Shown here: positions 21,599 through 33,575 of the stretch, in pieces | Layout: each line of letters opens with the position of its first letter | How positions within the stretch are numbered: position 1 is the stretch's first letter | From: Obelidium mucronatum | Taxonomy: Eukaryota > Chytridiomycota > Chytridiomycetes > Chytridiales > Chytriomycetaceae | Reading direction: 5' to 3' | NCBI GenBank assembly: GCA_025765595.1 | Contig: JAIVFH010000089.1 | Span: 79,871 to 143,870, forward strand | Length of the DNA stretch: 64,000 nt | The notes under the pieces: generated by a model | Told to the model about the DNA's origin: nothing | The model's database searches: none | Seen by the model: the letters and a program-made list of their open reading frames with translations, nothing else | Made by a program: the position numbers and the translations under genes

Positions 21599-24500
21599 TC
21601 AAAAATGTTTTTCACGGGATAAAGCTGCTCCTGGGAGTAACGTTGGTTGGAGGCCAAGTAGGTCTTCAACAAATTGGCGCCCAGTGAATTTGTCTGGGCA
21701 TGATCCGTTGTACACGGCATCATTCAATAAAAGTGCACGAAATGAAGTCTGAAGATCGTCTTTTGTCATGGATTCACCTTTTTTTTTGGTTGTTCAACTA
21801 TAGATGAATGTGTTGAAGGTTGTCGAAAATCAGGAATAAATACCATATTGCTGAAGTAAACTCCAAAGCCCGTCTTTAGTAATAGTTGTGTCAGACTCAA
21901 TTGTTTTGATAGCGTCTCTCTGTTGAGGTGTCAGTCCTGGATGGCATTTAACTGCATACTTGAGAGCCGCCAAGAGATCTTCTTCTGAATGGTCAAACAC
22001 GGGACGATGGTTGATGTACACTAATGAAGAGGTATGTACCGAGTGAGTATTATTGGCAAAATAGCAACAACAAGTTTTTTTTTTTTTTTTTTTGTTTTAC
22101 ATTTGATCAGGTCTGGGAAACTAATCTCGTCCACCAGTTCTCCTTCTGCAAGAGACGAGTACTTGACTTCATTCAGAATATTGTCAATCTCATTTTCTGA
22201 AGGGTAGTACCCCATAGCTTGCATAATGGAGGGAATCTCGGAAATCCCAACAGTATCTTGGATTAAACGAGTTGTTGCAGCGTCTTCTCCTTGGCTTTTG
22301 TATATATTTTTTTTGCTTTAGTACAAGCAACCAAAAAAAAAATCAATTGAAGTCTCAAAAGAAAACAAACCTTCTCAGCTGCGCATAGTAGAAATAATCC
22401 TCCATTTCCTTGTAAAAAGTCCCATTCTCGCCAGCCCCAGATTCATCCAACATATCCAAAAACGGCTCCATATCCTTCCCCCCAATCGCAATTTGAGTTT
22501 CCAACGCCGTTGGATTAATGCTCCACATGTGCACCGCTGCGTCTTCCAACCCAGCCGTCAACAAAAACGCGCCATCAAAAGACGAAGCAATCTTGGAAAC
22601 ATGGCACGGATGCGCAAGTAATCCCATAAACTTGTGTGGGTTCCCGTCAAACGGCATTTTCGTCAAACCAACAACCTTGTCATGCGTGCTGTAAGCAACA
22701 TAATTGAATGTCTGTGGGGTGTCGCCGACTCCAGAGCCCACATCTGGGACCACAACGAGACTATTCAAGTTCCCGCCGAAAGTGGGGCCGAGGGCGGTTT
22801 TTCTGCAGAGTTGGGTGTTGGAGTTGTGGAGGCGGATTTTGTATTCAGAGTTGCAAGTGAGGATAAATGTGTCGGCTGAGATTGCGGCGATTTCTCCGCC
22901 GCCGCCGTCCTTGTTGGACTGTTGCTGCTGTTGCTGGTCGGTGGCGTCTTTTCCTCCTGTTGTGGATCCGTCTTCGGGTTTTGGTGGGGTGGGTCCAATG
23001 TTGAGGGACGGGTGCCATGTGGCGGCGAGAGGTCTTGCAGTTTGTTCAATGCGTTTTAAAGAAAGGAGTTTGATTCCACTTGTGATTGTGGATGTGTCTG
23101 TATCGTATTCTGCTGCGTGTCGGTCTGCTGATACGGAGAGAAGGCGGACTCTTGTGGGTTCCAATGCAGTTGGTGGAATAAACATGAGGGCTTAGAGGAG
23201 AAAAATACATGGAGAAGTTAGTATTAGCAGGAGCGGGAATTTTTTTTTAGGTCGAGGGTGGGGATCGCGCTCACCGATAATATCCTTATAATGAGCTTTG
23301 CACTTTCCAATTTGCATCCACACGGCGTATTTCTCGCCGCTTGCCAGTTTCTCTACAGCTCTACCGACACCTTCAATGTTCTTTTTGGGACCGATTCGAA
23401 CTTCCTTCTTGAACAAAGTGACAGCGTACTGAGAATCGCTGGCAGCAAAGTATTTCCCACAGGCAGAAAAAATGACATGATTGACACGAGATCCCAATTC
23501 ATTCTCAAGAGACTCTTTGCAAATAATGTAGTATGGAGTCATGATTTCTCCCGTCACGCTGCGCTGGCCATCGCATTCTTGAAGGGTGTTTGCATCCAAG
23601 ATCCGAAGAGTTCCGTTTGCGAATCCAACGACTAAAAAAGGTTTGTTTCATATAAGTGAAATGGAGTTCTATTTCTTTCTTTTTTTTTTTTTTCCTTTTA
23701 CCAAGAAGTTCTCCGTCATTCGAAAAAGCAACAGACTCGATATTCAACTGTTCAACCACAGGTTTCTTTTTCTTTGTCAAGGGAGTATGTGGGTCTTCAT
23801 CAACGTGAACGAGTTCAAATAAACGAGAGACGACGACGCTTTTGGCAGAGTAGTCCCAAATCTGCAAGAGCCCGCTGTATCCACCGACAACGAAGCGGGG
23901 TAATTTGGGGTGCGCGGCGAGTCCGTGGACGGATTTGTATTGCGTTTCAACGAGGATTTGAACGTCGGGGCCCTTTTTAAACAGCCCGCCAAAAAAAATA
24001 ATGTAGTAAGAATGCAGAGGGGGGGAATAAAGGGGGCGTTTGGAAGTGGTGTACAAACATCTTCTATGGATCCTTGGCCTCCGTTCTTATCCGCCGAGCC
24101 TCGTCGAGACACGTAGGATCGATTGTTGGTGTTGTTGTTGTTTGGAGTGCGAATGTTTCTTGGATCTTGTTTCGATAACAAAAGGACGCGGGCCTGTTTT
24201 GTTGTGATTACGATTTCCGGGATATTCAAGTCAGAGACGATTGCTGGGAAGGTTGTAGTTGTTGTTGTTGTAATTAAAGACATCAAGGTTTTTTGAAACT
24301 AAAAAATTTTCTTACAGTCTTTGGGGTCTGTCGTTTTTGTAAATGTGGAGCAGAACGAAATGGATGTGACGGGTCCGGCTTTCAGTTTATCAAACCACAT
24401 GATCAATCGAAGCTTTTCCGGGTTGGGTCAATAATTTGGAAAAAAAAAAAAAAAAAAAAAAAAAAGGAAGGTATCAAAAACCTGAAGGTCGAAAATCTTG

Positions 24501-25741
24501 ATTGTGCCTTCTTCGCCACCCGTCACCACGTATGAGTTCCCGATTGTGGTGAGGTAGTTGATTGAAGTCTGATGTAACCTTTTTTTTTTTTATAAATAAA
24601 AAACACACACATATTTGGATAAAAGAGTTTTAAAAAAAGAAATACACTCAACTTCATGAACTTGACGCAAGCGTATTTTCCTTTTCCAAGGTCCATGCTA
24701 AGGTTATTCAAGGAATGACCAGCCCATACGATAACATCGCCGTCAACTGTTGCTGTCATTGCTTGGTGTTTTGTGGGAATGAACATTGAGTATGAGAAGT
24801 TTGCAGGTGTATGAAGAAAGTCTCTATAGTATGGGGGGGGGGGGGGGGGGTGGAGGGTTTAGTGAATAAGAAAAAGCGACAAAAAAATCTCCCCTACTTT
24901 GAACTCAAAAGTGGGATATGCTGAGCAATTGTTCCATCCTTTTCCCAAATGAAAAAGTTTACTGTAATGTCTCCGTTTGTCATGATTTCAAATGGATCTT
25001 CTGGATTGATTTTGAGTGTTTTCTTGGATTTTCCGTCAGTTTTACAAAAAAAAAATATGAAGGAATGAACGAGAGAAAAAAAGAAAAAGGAAAAAAGAAA
25101 TAGGGGAGGGTGGGGGGAAGCTTCAAAAAAAAAAAAAAATCAAAAAAAACCTGTCGTTCCCCTTCGATTTCGAGTTGACAAATCGGTTTCTCTGACTCTG
25201 TAGACCAATCCCAGATCATAATGACTTGCTTTTCCTCTATTTGACCAAAAAAAAAAATCAGTGTGTTTAAAAAATAATAGTGAACATGTGTTATAAACGT
25301 TCTTACCATTTCCAAGTGTCACCATATACTTCATATCCGCGCTAAACTCACACGCGACAACCCCAGTCCCAGCATGAATTTCGAAAATCGTTTTGATTGG
25401 AAGCGCGTTCAAAAGCGGTGGACCTGTCGGTGTGCCTGGAATCAAACTGGCAAGGTTCTGGTGGATCATGTGTGGCATGGTGTCCCAAATAATGAGGACG
25501 GGGGATTGGCCCTTGTCGGCGGTGACGACCCATCGTTTGTTTGCTGTGACGGCTGTTGCGGAGATTTCGTTGCACTGTAATGAATTTGTGTTTAGTTGAG
25601 GGAAAAAAAAACTCTGTGGAGGACAGAAAAAATTTGAGCTTATATACATACATGTCCTTGCAAAAGTTGTTGTTTCCCGCCCATCCAGTCAAAGAGAACT
25701 CCAGTGTGAGAGGACGCGTAGAACAAGACCTAAGAAAGACC

Positions 25742-25772
<31 letters not shown>

Positions 25773-26031
25773 AAGAAAGTTTTCAGATTAGATCCTTTCC
25801 AAGCCTTTGTTTTTTTTCTTTTTCGCAAAAAGGCAAGAAGATTTTGTACCTTGCGGTTCTGGCCATCGGCGAGTGAGAATACGCCACCAACAATGTTTCT
25901 GTTTAGTCCAAACGTCCAATTCAGATTCTTTGAATAGAATCAAAAAGAAAGAGAAGAGCGATTAGACAGTTTTCGATGAAGAAGGAAGGAAAGTATGTTG
26001 TAGGGCGTACGAGAACGTGTTTTTGATCCAT
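21599..26031 (-). CDS. CFAP251: CFAP251/WDR66-like axonemal WD40 protein with EF-hand-like C-terminus
   Basis: CFAP251 belongs to the calmodulin- and spoke-associated complex at the base of radial spoke 3 in motile cilia and controls waveform. Here about fifteen exons read on the minus strand. The start is MDQKHVL joined to NLNWTFGLNRNIVGGVFSLA. WD-type blades follow: WVVTADKGQSPVLIIWD, YMVTLGNG, QVIMIWDWSTE, AMTATVDGDVIVWAGHS, SYVVTGGEEGTIKIFDLQ, RFVVGGYSGLLQIWDYSAK, GKYFAASDSQYAVTLFKKE, and FLLTAGLEDAAVHMWSINP. The C-terminal exons (DYFYYAQLRR; IMQAMGYYPSENEIDNILNE; LEDLLAALKYAV-type; MTKDDLQ near the end; stop at 21599) form a degenerate calmodulin-like tail, as in WDR66. Many introns carry A, T or G homopolymers. 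It shares a 66-bp divergent promoter with the next gene. Its presence implies a flagellated life stage. Confidence 0.85.
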
Positions 26032-26097
26032 CCGTGTTGTTTTATTTATTTATCAAGATTTCATATTATTTTTTTTTTTTTGACAATTCCAACAAAG
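26032..26097. promoter_or_regulatory. Very short bidirectional promoter
   Basis: Only 66 bp separate the start of the CFAP251-like gene (leftward) from the start of the membrane-protein gene (rightward). The stretch is T-rich with no obvious TATA element. Both transcripts must start within or beyond it, so co-regulation is plausible. Confidence 0.5.
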
Positions 26098-27022
26098 ATG
26101 TCGACTGCTACGATAGTAGTGAATCCTACAGCGATGAATCAAAGCTGGGATCGATCGAATTTCGGGATTCTAATGGCTGGGTTTTCATTCGGAATGATAT
26201 TTGTTGTAAGTATTGATAAAAAAAAAAAAAAAGGAGAGTAAATCAGAAAATAATAACATTGCATAGTGCCTGTTTAATCTAAAAACGCGTCGATTCGTCA
26301 AAGAAGATCGACTTGTTCTTGCTTCAGTGCTTTCTTGGTTCATTTATGTTTCTATCCAAGTAACAGACACGTGGACCAAAAAAACGACGGGAGCAATACC
26401 GCAGTTTTACTACGCGATAGTTCTATCCACAATTTTTTACACATGCACACTCTGCAGCATTCTCTATTCGTCGTTCCGCCGGTTCATTGCCTTGACGGAA
26501 GTAAAATCCACAAAAGAAACTTTTGAAAAGACAGCCTTTGCAATCGTGGGGATAATATTTACAGCAAGAATGATACGAACAGGATTCATATTTGCAAACA
26601 ATGGAAACACGCAGTTTCCAGTATCCACGATTCTGCAGCTTGCAACACTGTTTCCATTCTTGGTGATTCGGATTGGGGCCGACACATATTCGCTTGTAAA
26701 GTTGGTGCGAGGGAGAATCATGTTTACAATGAATTCCAATGCGCATGTTGTTGAAAAGGCGTTGATATTGATTGGTGTTGAAATCGCGTTGGGGGTTTTG
26801 GCGTTTGTGGTTGCAGTTGAAGAAGCATTGTCGTATCAAGGAGAGAAGCCAGCGTACCTGGATTGGTTGCTTATTTCATGGTGTATGGTGGGGTGGGTTG
26901 ACCAGCAAGGAATCCTCCGAAAGATTTTTGCTGAAGAGTCACATTCTTCAGAGATTATTGAAAAGAAGCCAAGTGTCATCACAGCCTATTTTTATGACAA
27001 GAGGGAGAGTGCAGTAGTGTAG
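26098..27022 (+). CDS. Multi-pass (about seven TM) membrane protein, unknown function
   Basis: Two exons with an intron at about 26,206-26,267. The product starts MSTATIVVNPTAMNQSWDRS, followed by FGILMAGFSFGMIFVV and further hydrophobic stretches: VLASVLSWFIYVSIQVTD, QFYYAIVLSTIFYTCTLCSI, TAFAIVGIIFTARMIRTGFI, ILQLATLFPFLVIRIGADTY, LILIGVEIALGVLAFVVAVE and WLLISWCMVGWVDQ. That is about seven helices with a short C-terminal tail (KKPSVITAYFYDKRE). The topology suggests a 7TM receptor-like or transport protein, but I do not recognise a family signature. It is divergent from the flagellar CFAP251-like gene over 66 bp, so a role in zoospores is a possibility only. Confidence 0.65.
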
Positions 27023-27179
27023 TATGATCTTTTTTGTTCTTACACCGTCTAATATTATTATTATTTAAAATATTAAAATATTAAATATAATATTTGCTTT
27101 TTATCTTAATAGTTTTTCCAATAAAAAATCAATAAATCTCGCGAAATACGCACGCCGCCCAACAGACGGCGATCGAACG

Positions 27180-27807
27180 ATGGCGCCACTTTTTCCAAAC
27201 AACGACGACGAAACGACGCGACGGCCGCGGTCGCAGTCGCTTGACGGGCAAAGTCCGGGCGCGAGCCAGCGGGCGAGCCACGGGCCGAGCCTCGACTTTC
27301 CGAGTCTGAGCGCCGCGTCGGCGTGTGCGACTTCGACTTTAACTTTAACGTCAACTTCGACTTTGTCTTCAACTTCAACTTCAACTTCAACTCCATCGCG
27401 CCCACAACCGCAACATCAACATCAACAACAACACCAACAACCACACCAACAACACGCAAAAAAGACGTTCTCGCAGGTGCTCGCGCGCGCGACACTGGCG
27501 TCGCCTGCGCCTTCTTCGACGTCGCTGGCCGCCGCCACGCAGACAGCCGCGTTTGCGCCGCTGAGCCACGCCGGCGGCGGCAGCGGCCACAGCAGCCACA
27601 GCAGCGCGCTCGCGAAGGGCAGTCCGCCCAAGCCAGCGGCGGCGTGCGCGCACAAGGCAAAGACGGCACACGTCGGCACAATGACCACCGTGTCGATGGC
27701 CGAGTTCTTTGGCTCGGGAACGCTGAACAGCGCCGCTGGCCGCGTGCTGTCGTACAACGAAGTGGCTGCGCGGAAAGTGGCGGGGTGCGCGAATGCAAAC
27801 ACACTGC

Positions 27808-27865
<58 letters not shown>

Positions 27866-30800
27866 TCAACTCGCTTTGTCCGGGAATGGGAGTGGGAATG
27901 GGAGTGGAAATAGTAACAGTAATAGCACTAGTACTGTTACTGGTGGAGCGTCAGGGGGCTCTGTTACTTGTCCACCTCCTCAGCCACAAGTTCAACCAGT
28001 GCCACAAGCATCCTCCCATGTGCACCAAATCCCCATGAATCAATTTACTCAACAGCAACAGCAATATCTTCAACAGCAGCAGCAGCATTCTCAACAGGGG
28101 ATAGTAAATCAACTTCCTCCTAGCAGCTCGTTGAAATCTGTATCCAAGCGGTTATCTGCATTTGCTCAACCGTTCATCCCAAATCCACCACTACCGCCGC
28201 CGCAGTCAAACTGCAACAATAGTATGAATACTAATGTGCAACAATACCCTCCGCCTTTATACCATCAAAAGCATCAGCAACAACATCAACAGCAGCTACA
28301 CCAGCGATATACTAATAATAACAATAGTAATACACCCTTTGGGTCCTCTCCATCTCCTCAATATGGTGTTGGTGTTGGTGTTGGTGTTGGTGGTAGTGCT
28401 GGTGTAGGGTACAATCCCTCTCTTGCGTTTCCTTCCCTGCCAATGTTTCGGGATTCCGTTGGTGGTACTGGTGCTAGTGGAACTGGTGCTGCTGGTGGTG
28501 GCGGTGGTGGTTATTATCGTGGTTCGAGAGATGATATGGAAGGTGTCTTTTCTGCTGCGGCTACTAAAAGTAGTAATTTTCAAAGTCGGCATTGTGAGTT
28601 TTTTTTTTTGATACCGCCGTAGGCGGTGAGTTTATACCGCCGTAGGCGGTGAATCTTCTTCTCTTTCTTTCTTCTGTATATCGCCGTAGGCGATTCTTTT
28701 TCTATCTTCTGTATACCGCCGTAGGCGGTGAATATTCTTCTTTTTCTTTCTTCTGTATATCGCCGTAGGCGATTCTTTTTCTATCTTCTGTATACCGCCG
28801 TAGGCGGTGAATATTCTTCTTTTTCTTTCTTCGGTATATCGCCGTAGGCGATTCTTTTTCTATCTTCTGTATACAATCAACGAATAATAATAATATCAAA
28901 ATAGCACGGAAAAACAGAAACAATGAACTAGACTATTATTACTCTGAAGACGAAGATTTGAATGACGCAACAACAACCTCCACCAACAAGGCAAAACAAA
29001 GCATCCCGCGCTATTACTTTATGCCTGTGGGCTCCCCAACCATGAGCAGGTCGACAACGTATTCTGCATCGATACATCCGGCAGCAGCGGAAAGCGGCGC
29101 GAAGGGCGATGGGGGGGAGGAGGTGGTGGTGGAGGAGGAGGAGGAAGATCAAATGTCGATATCTTCGGAAGAAAGTGTGGAGTTTGTGTTGAACAAGGAA
29201 AGCGCGCGGTGTCTGCCCCTCTTTTTGACGAGTGGGATTGAGCAGCAGAGAAATCAAAGTCAGAATCTGCAAGGAAGGTTAAATGCCAGGTCGTTATCGG
29301 AAAGTCCAGTGAATCGTGGAGTCTTGGGATTCAATGCTGGGGCGGCAATAGGAATGAATGGATTTGCTGTGACACAGCAACAGCAACCGCAACGGCAGCA
29401 GCAGCTGCAACAGCAACAACAACAAAACTATAATATGCAACCTCAATATTCAATGGCTATGATGGATACACAGACGAAGCGGGCACGATCTGTATCCGCA
29501 ACGTCAACGCCACCAGTAATATCGAGAACGATAAACACGGGAGTGATTGCTCACCAACCCCAGCTTCTCCAATACCAGCAAAACCACTACCAACTTCACA
29601 ATCCCCAGCAACAACAACAACAACAACAGCAACAACAACAACAGCAACAGCAACAACAGCAACACCAAACATTTAAATGGATTCCTGCACCAACTTTTGG
29701 AGCAAACAGGAAACCAGCGCCTGCAAGTGCGCAACAAACAAGTGCGACAACGACGGGAGCGAGCACCTTGAAAAGTGTTTTAACGTCGCCACTTGGTGGC
29801 AATGCATCGAGAATCGGGAGGGCGCAGCGTCGGCATAGTCATACGTTGATGCATTCACGGAATTCAAAACAGCAGCAACAGCAGCAAGGGCGACCGGGTG
29901 GTGGTAATAGTAGCAGCAACAACATCAGCGGCAGCAGCAGCGGCGGCGGCAGCAGCAGCAATAGTGGAACTCAGTTCCGGAGGTCATTGAGTATATCGGA
30001 TGTGAAAACGAGTGGAGGGGTTTTGAAAGCGATTGATGGGACTGTTTTGAGTGCGCTTGCGAGTATGAGTTTGCGGTCTGTTTCACCAAGCAAAGGGGTT
30101 ACTTGTGAAGAAGGGGGGTCACCAAAGAATGGAGGGGCTGGTGAGACTGGAATACAAGATGGGTCTGTTTCTGGAGGTGGTGTTGTAGCAGCGGCGGCGG
30201 TGGTTTCGACGAGGCCGACGCTGACAATGTTGGATTTCCAGTCTTGTATTCCGCCGACGGCGCGGTTTGAGTTTTCGAAGCGGTATTATATGGATTTGGA
30301 GATCCCGTCTTTGTATCAGCAGCAGGTTGGAGGGGCGTGGGGTGGTGGTGGTGGTGTGATTCGGTATCGTAAGACTGCGCAGGTTCGGAGAGGGAGAGCC
30401 ATGGGGCGGTCTCTTGCCGGTGGTGGTGGTGGTGGTGGTGCCGCTGTTGCTGCGGTGGCGGGCGCTGTGGGTGTTGGACCAGCGGCTCCTGCTGGTGTTG
30501 TTGCTTCTATGACGACTAGTGGTGTTGCTGGTACTGTGGCTAGTCATGTGGGTGGTACTCCTGTGGGTCAAAATGAGTTGGCGGGGCGAGATCAAGATAT
30601 GATGCTTGTTCGAACTGCATCTGAGCCGTCTTTGTTGCGGCGGGCGGCTGCAGCTGCGGCTGCAGCTGCTGCCGGTGGCGATGATAAAACGACGCCGCAA
30701 GTGGCAAGGTTGGAATCTTTTTCAAACAGCGCTAGTGTTTTTTCTGGTGGTGGTGGTGGCAGTGGTGGCATATGTGAGGACCCTGAATCATTTTTGTTTA

Positions 30801-31257
30801 GTCCGTGTTCTCTTGTTGGGGGAAATACGTTGAGTACAGCCACGTCGTCTCCAGGGTCTTGTTCTGGACATTTGGAATTTGAAGCTTGTGGTGCTGGTGG
30901 TGCTGGTGCTGCTGGTGGTGCTGCTGGTGGTGGTAATATTAGTGCTCCTAGCGGTTCATTTTTTGGGTTCAGGAATCGAAGGGAAGATACCTTGGTGGAT
31001 GGAGTTGAGTGTATGTCGTTGGACGACGTTGTTGTCGAAAGCGATGTAGAAGGAGGGTTACCGCAGCCTGTGAAGGGATTATTTGGAAGCTTGATGGAAC
31101 GTGGCGGCGGTGCAGGTATGGGTGTAAACCCATTATTATTTTTTTTTATGTGAACTAATTTTTTCTCCCTTTTTTTTTTGTTCCACATTTGTTAGACACA
31201 ACCAATTCTGCTTCTGTTGTTGCTCAACATGTACTCTTTGGCACCGCGAACTCCTGA
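27180..31257 (+). CDS. Large low-complexity (polyQ, polyG, polyA) protein, three exons
   Basis: Exons 27180-28593, 28905-31115 and 31196-31257 join in frame (GTGAGT...AATAG and GTATGG...TTAG), giving about 1,228 residues. It starts MAPLFPNNDDETTRRPRSQS. Most of the protein is Ser/Thr, Gln, Gly and Ala runs. Less biased islands are MTTVSMAEFFGSGTLNSAAG with VLSYNEVAARKVAG, the acidic EDLNDATTTSTNKAKQ region, SIPRYYFMPVGSPTMSRSTT, RRSLSISDVKTSGGVLKAID, TMLDFQSCIPPTARFEFSKR followed by YYMDLEIPSLYQQ, and MLVRTASEPSLLRRAAA. Repeated Arg-Ser-x-Ser sites suggest phosphorylation. No known domain is seen, and the protein is probably largely disordered. The first intron contains an unusual palindrome array. 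The last exon ends DTTNSASVVAQHVLFGTANS. Function unknown. Confidence 0.65.
28613..28852 (+). repeat. Array of seven short palindromes in an intron
   Basis: Seven 15-bp hairpins lie at 28613, 28636, 28680, 28715, 28759, 28794 and 28838. Two forms occur: ACCGCCGTAGGCGGT and ATCGCCGTAGGCGAT. Each has a six-base stem and a GTA loop. They alternate with a period of about 79 bp and C/T-rich spacers (TTCTTTTTCTATCTTCTGTAT). All lie inside the intron 28594-28904. The C-G to T-A change in the stem keeps pairing. Confidence 0.9.
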
Positions 31258-31866
31258 GTTTAGAAGTCAATCATTTTTTTTGCTGTATTAGTTGGAAGTA
31301 GATATCTCTTTAGTTAATGGCGCAGATCCAATCTTGTATTTTGCCCCCCCTCCCCTAGCTCCCATCGTTATTTTCACTCACATACATATACACCTTCCGT
31401 ATCTTTTTCGGCCATTGGCGCTATATTATTATTTTAGATTTGGAGTTTTTTTTTTGATTTTTTTTTTTTTTGAAGTTTTGCCTTTTTTTCTGCTAAATGT
31501 GAAACCACTCTGAACCTGAAGGAAAAAAAAAAACGGCAAAAAAACCCGTCATAAATAGAAAATGTTTTGTGTATTATATTCCAAGTTGGTATACTTTGGT
31601 GTAAAGAGGTGGATTCTTAGTCTAAGCAGGATATATATGGTGTTGGTTAACGAAGCCGATTCTCGGCGCTCTTTTTTGCAAGGCTTGTTGTCAATTCCGT
31701 TGGTGAGACAAGGGGTGCACGGATTTTTCTGGTGGTGAATATAGATTTTTTCCCCAAAGACCCGCCAACTTCCAATTCAGAAAAACCAGGCTGGAATGTC
31801 CGCCCGCCCAGTGAAAAAAAAGGAAGAGAAAAAAAGTACCCTTGAAAAACAAAGCGCTGTGATAGA
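31258..31866. other. Intergenic region, 609 bp
   Basis: T-rich gap between two same-strand genes, holding the 3' flank of the large low-complexity gene and the promoter of the next one. T and A runs at 31,447-31,475 and 31,525-31,545. No ORF with coding character. Confidence 0.5.
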
Positions 31867-33408
31867 ATGAGGATTCCCGAACAGCAACAACAGCAACTGC
31901 ACCGCCGCGGAGGCCCAGCTACAGCCACTTCAAACAAGCCTGGCGGCGCCGCATCGCGTTCTCTACCCGGGCAAGCAGCAACTTCTACGGCCAATAGCAA
32001 TGCTGCCACCGGTGGTGGGGGTGGTAACAGCGGCGGGGCAGTCGCGTCTCCAAACGGAACTGGTATTCCTGTAGCAATCCCCGAACCAATTGTTTCTACA
32101 GCCGGCACAATTAAAGTGATTCGCACACTTCCACCGTCACCTACCACCAACTTGCAACAACCAGCGAGTCCACAAAGAAGTATCATGCCAACAGGTTCTG
32201 GTAATGGTGTTGCAAACCAGACTGCGAACACCACGCTGCCAACGGCAACAATAATCTTTATTGTTCTTGGAGCTATTCTTGGGTCCCTTGTTTTGCTGGT
32301 GTGCGCTGTGAAGGTGCGCCAGCTTGTGGCGGCTCGTTATCGCAAGTATGGTGGCGGCGGCCGCGGTAATGGTGACGCGAGGAATTACCATCGAGCAGAG
32401 AATTTGCATAACCGAAACAGTTCGAGTGCAAGTTGTGACTATGGGTCGCTTCGGAACTTGACGGTGAAGGGTGGACTTGGGGGGTCTGTAAATCCAGGAA
32501 ATGGGTGTGATGGTGATGGGTTTTCGTTTGTGAGTAGGGATAGTCGGTCGCGTAAGTCGATGGTTGTTCCGCGGTTGGGGGATGAGGAAGGTGGTGATGG
32601 ACATCATTTCCCTTCGCATTACTTTGGGCAGCAGCAGCAGCAACAACAAGTGGAAGATAGACCGTATGATACAATTAGTATTGAGTCGAGCGTGAAGCAG
32701 CAGTTTAGTCCGCCACCAGCTGCTCTTCCATCCCATATTGCGTTGCACCACGCGCGACAGCCACGACTGAGTGAAGGGTCACTTCAAGATTTGTATACTC
32801 TCCCAAGGGAGCCACCTAAAGTTTTGCAACGCGATGGAACAATTGGGGTTACTCCCGTTGGTGCTGCAGTGGCAGCTGAGGCTGCTGGTCCTGGCCAAGA
32901 AATGCATCGTGAAAGTCGACAGAGGTTTCCTTTACATGTACCTAGTGCGGAAACTGTGGCGCATGCGTTTTTGATGTTGAATGATGAGACTTGTGGTGCG
33001 ACAAGTGCCAATAGCAGCGGGGGTGCTGGTGCACGTACGACTAGTATGAGTGAAAGTGTTTCTGGTATGAAGGAGCGAGAGGTTGAGGAGCTGCACCGGC
33101 AACATTTGGTGGTGCTTACATCACCTTACTCTCGCTCACGTACATCAGCCAGTTGGAAGTCACCTGTGATGGCGATGGTGGCAGAAGAAGATGGGAGTGG
33201 AATTAGTAGTGATGGTGGTTATGCGAGTCCCCCTTCTGTTGCATCGTCTGGGTTAGTGGCACGGAATGAGTTGATGGATATGTATGCTGGACGAGGCAGT
33301 TCACGAATTTCTTGTGAGAGAGTAGCTCCGAAGTGGAGTGATGTTGCGCATGCGAACGTGGCGGTTGTGAATGGTGGGGGGCTTGCTGGCGAGAAGGTTG
33401 TATTGTGA
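31867..33408 (+). CDS. Hypothetical single-pass membrane protein with long cytosolic tail
   Basis: Single-exon frame of 513 residues, starting MRIPEQQQQQLHRRGGPATA. The first 120 residues are Ser/Thr/Gly/Pro-rich without a signal peptide. One transmembrane helix (TATIIFIVLGAILGSLVLLV) sits at about residues 125-147 and is followed by a basic stretch (KVRQLVAARYRKYGG). The tail of about 360 residues is low complexity with islands such as NRNSSSASCDYGSLRNLTVK, RDSRSRKSMVVPRLGDEEGG, EDRPYDTISIESSVKQQF and RLSEGSLQDLYTLPREPPK. The order of O-glycosylatable outer part, TM helix and Ser-rich tail resembles wall-stress sensors in general, but no family motif supports that. Function unknown. Confidence 0.6.
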   Translation: MRIPEQQQQQLHRRGGPATATSNKPGGAASRSLPGQAATSTANSNAATGGGGGNSGGAVASPNGTGIPVAIPEPIVSTAGTIKVIRTLPPSPTTNLQQPASPQRSIMPTGSGNGVANQTANTTLPTATIIFIVLGAILGSLVLLVCAVKVRQLVAARYRKYGGGGRGNGDARNYHRAENLHNRNSSSASCDYGSLRNLTVKGGLGGSVNPGNGCDGDGFSFVSRDSRSRKSMVVPRLGDEEGGDGHHFPSHYFGQQQQQQQVEDRPYDTISIESSVKQQFSPPPAALPSHIALHHARQPRLSEGSLQDLYTLPREPPKVLQRDGTIGVTPVGAAVAAEAAGPGQEMHRESRQRFPLHVPSAETVAHAFLMLNDETCGATSANSSGGAGARTTSMSESVSGMKEREVEELHRQHLVVLTSPYSRSRTSASWKSPVMAMVAEEDGSGISSDGGYASPPSVASSGLVARNELMDMYAGRGSSRISCERVAPKWSDVAHANVAVVNGGGLAGEKVVL

Positions 33409-33575
33409 GAAGGAGTGTTTCTCGAGTGTTTTTTGTTTTACTGTTTTTTGCATTGTGCCTATTTATTGAGCGTCTCTTTTGTAGTTGAATACTGTATTTA
33501 TGCTGTCCACTGAATCTGTTTGTGATTATTGTTGTAGACACGTTCCAATTTCCAGTTTTTTCACCACAAACACAA

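Noticed and set aside
22634..23195. Plus-strand ORFs within the CFAP251-like gene
   Set aside because: They overlap conserved WD40 exons on the opposite strand and show no motif.
28613..28852. CRISPR array
   Set aside because: The repeats are 15-bp palindromes with near-identical spacers in a eukaryotic intron. Spacers are not unique and no cas genes occur.
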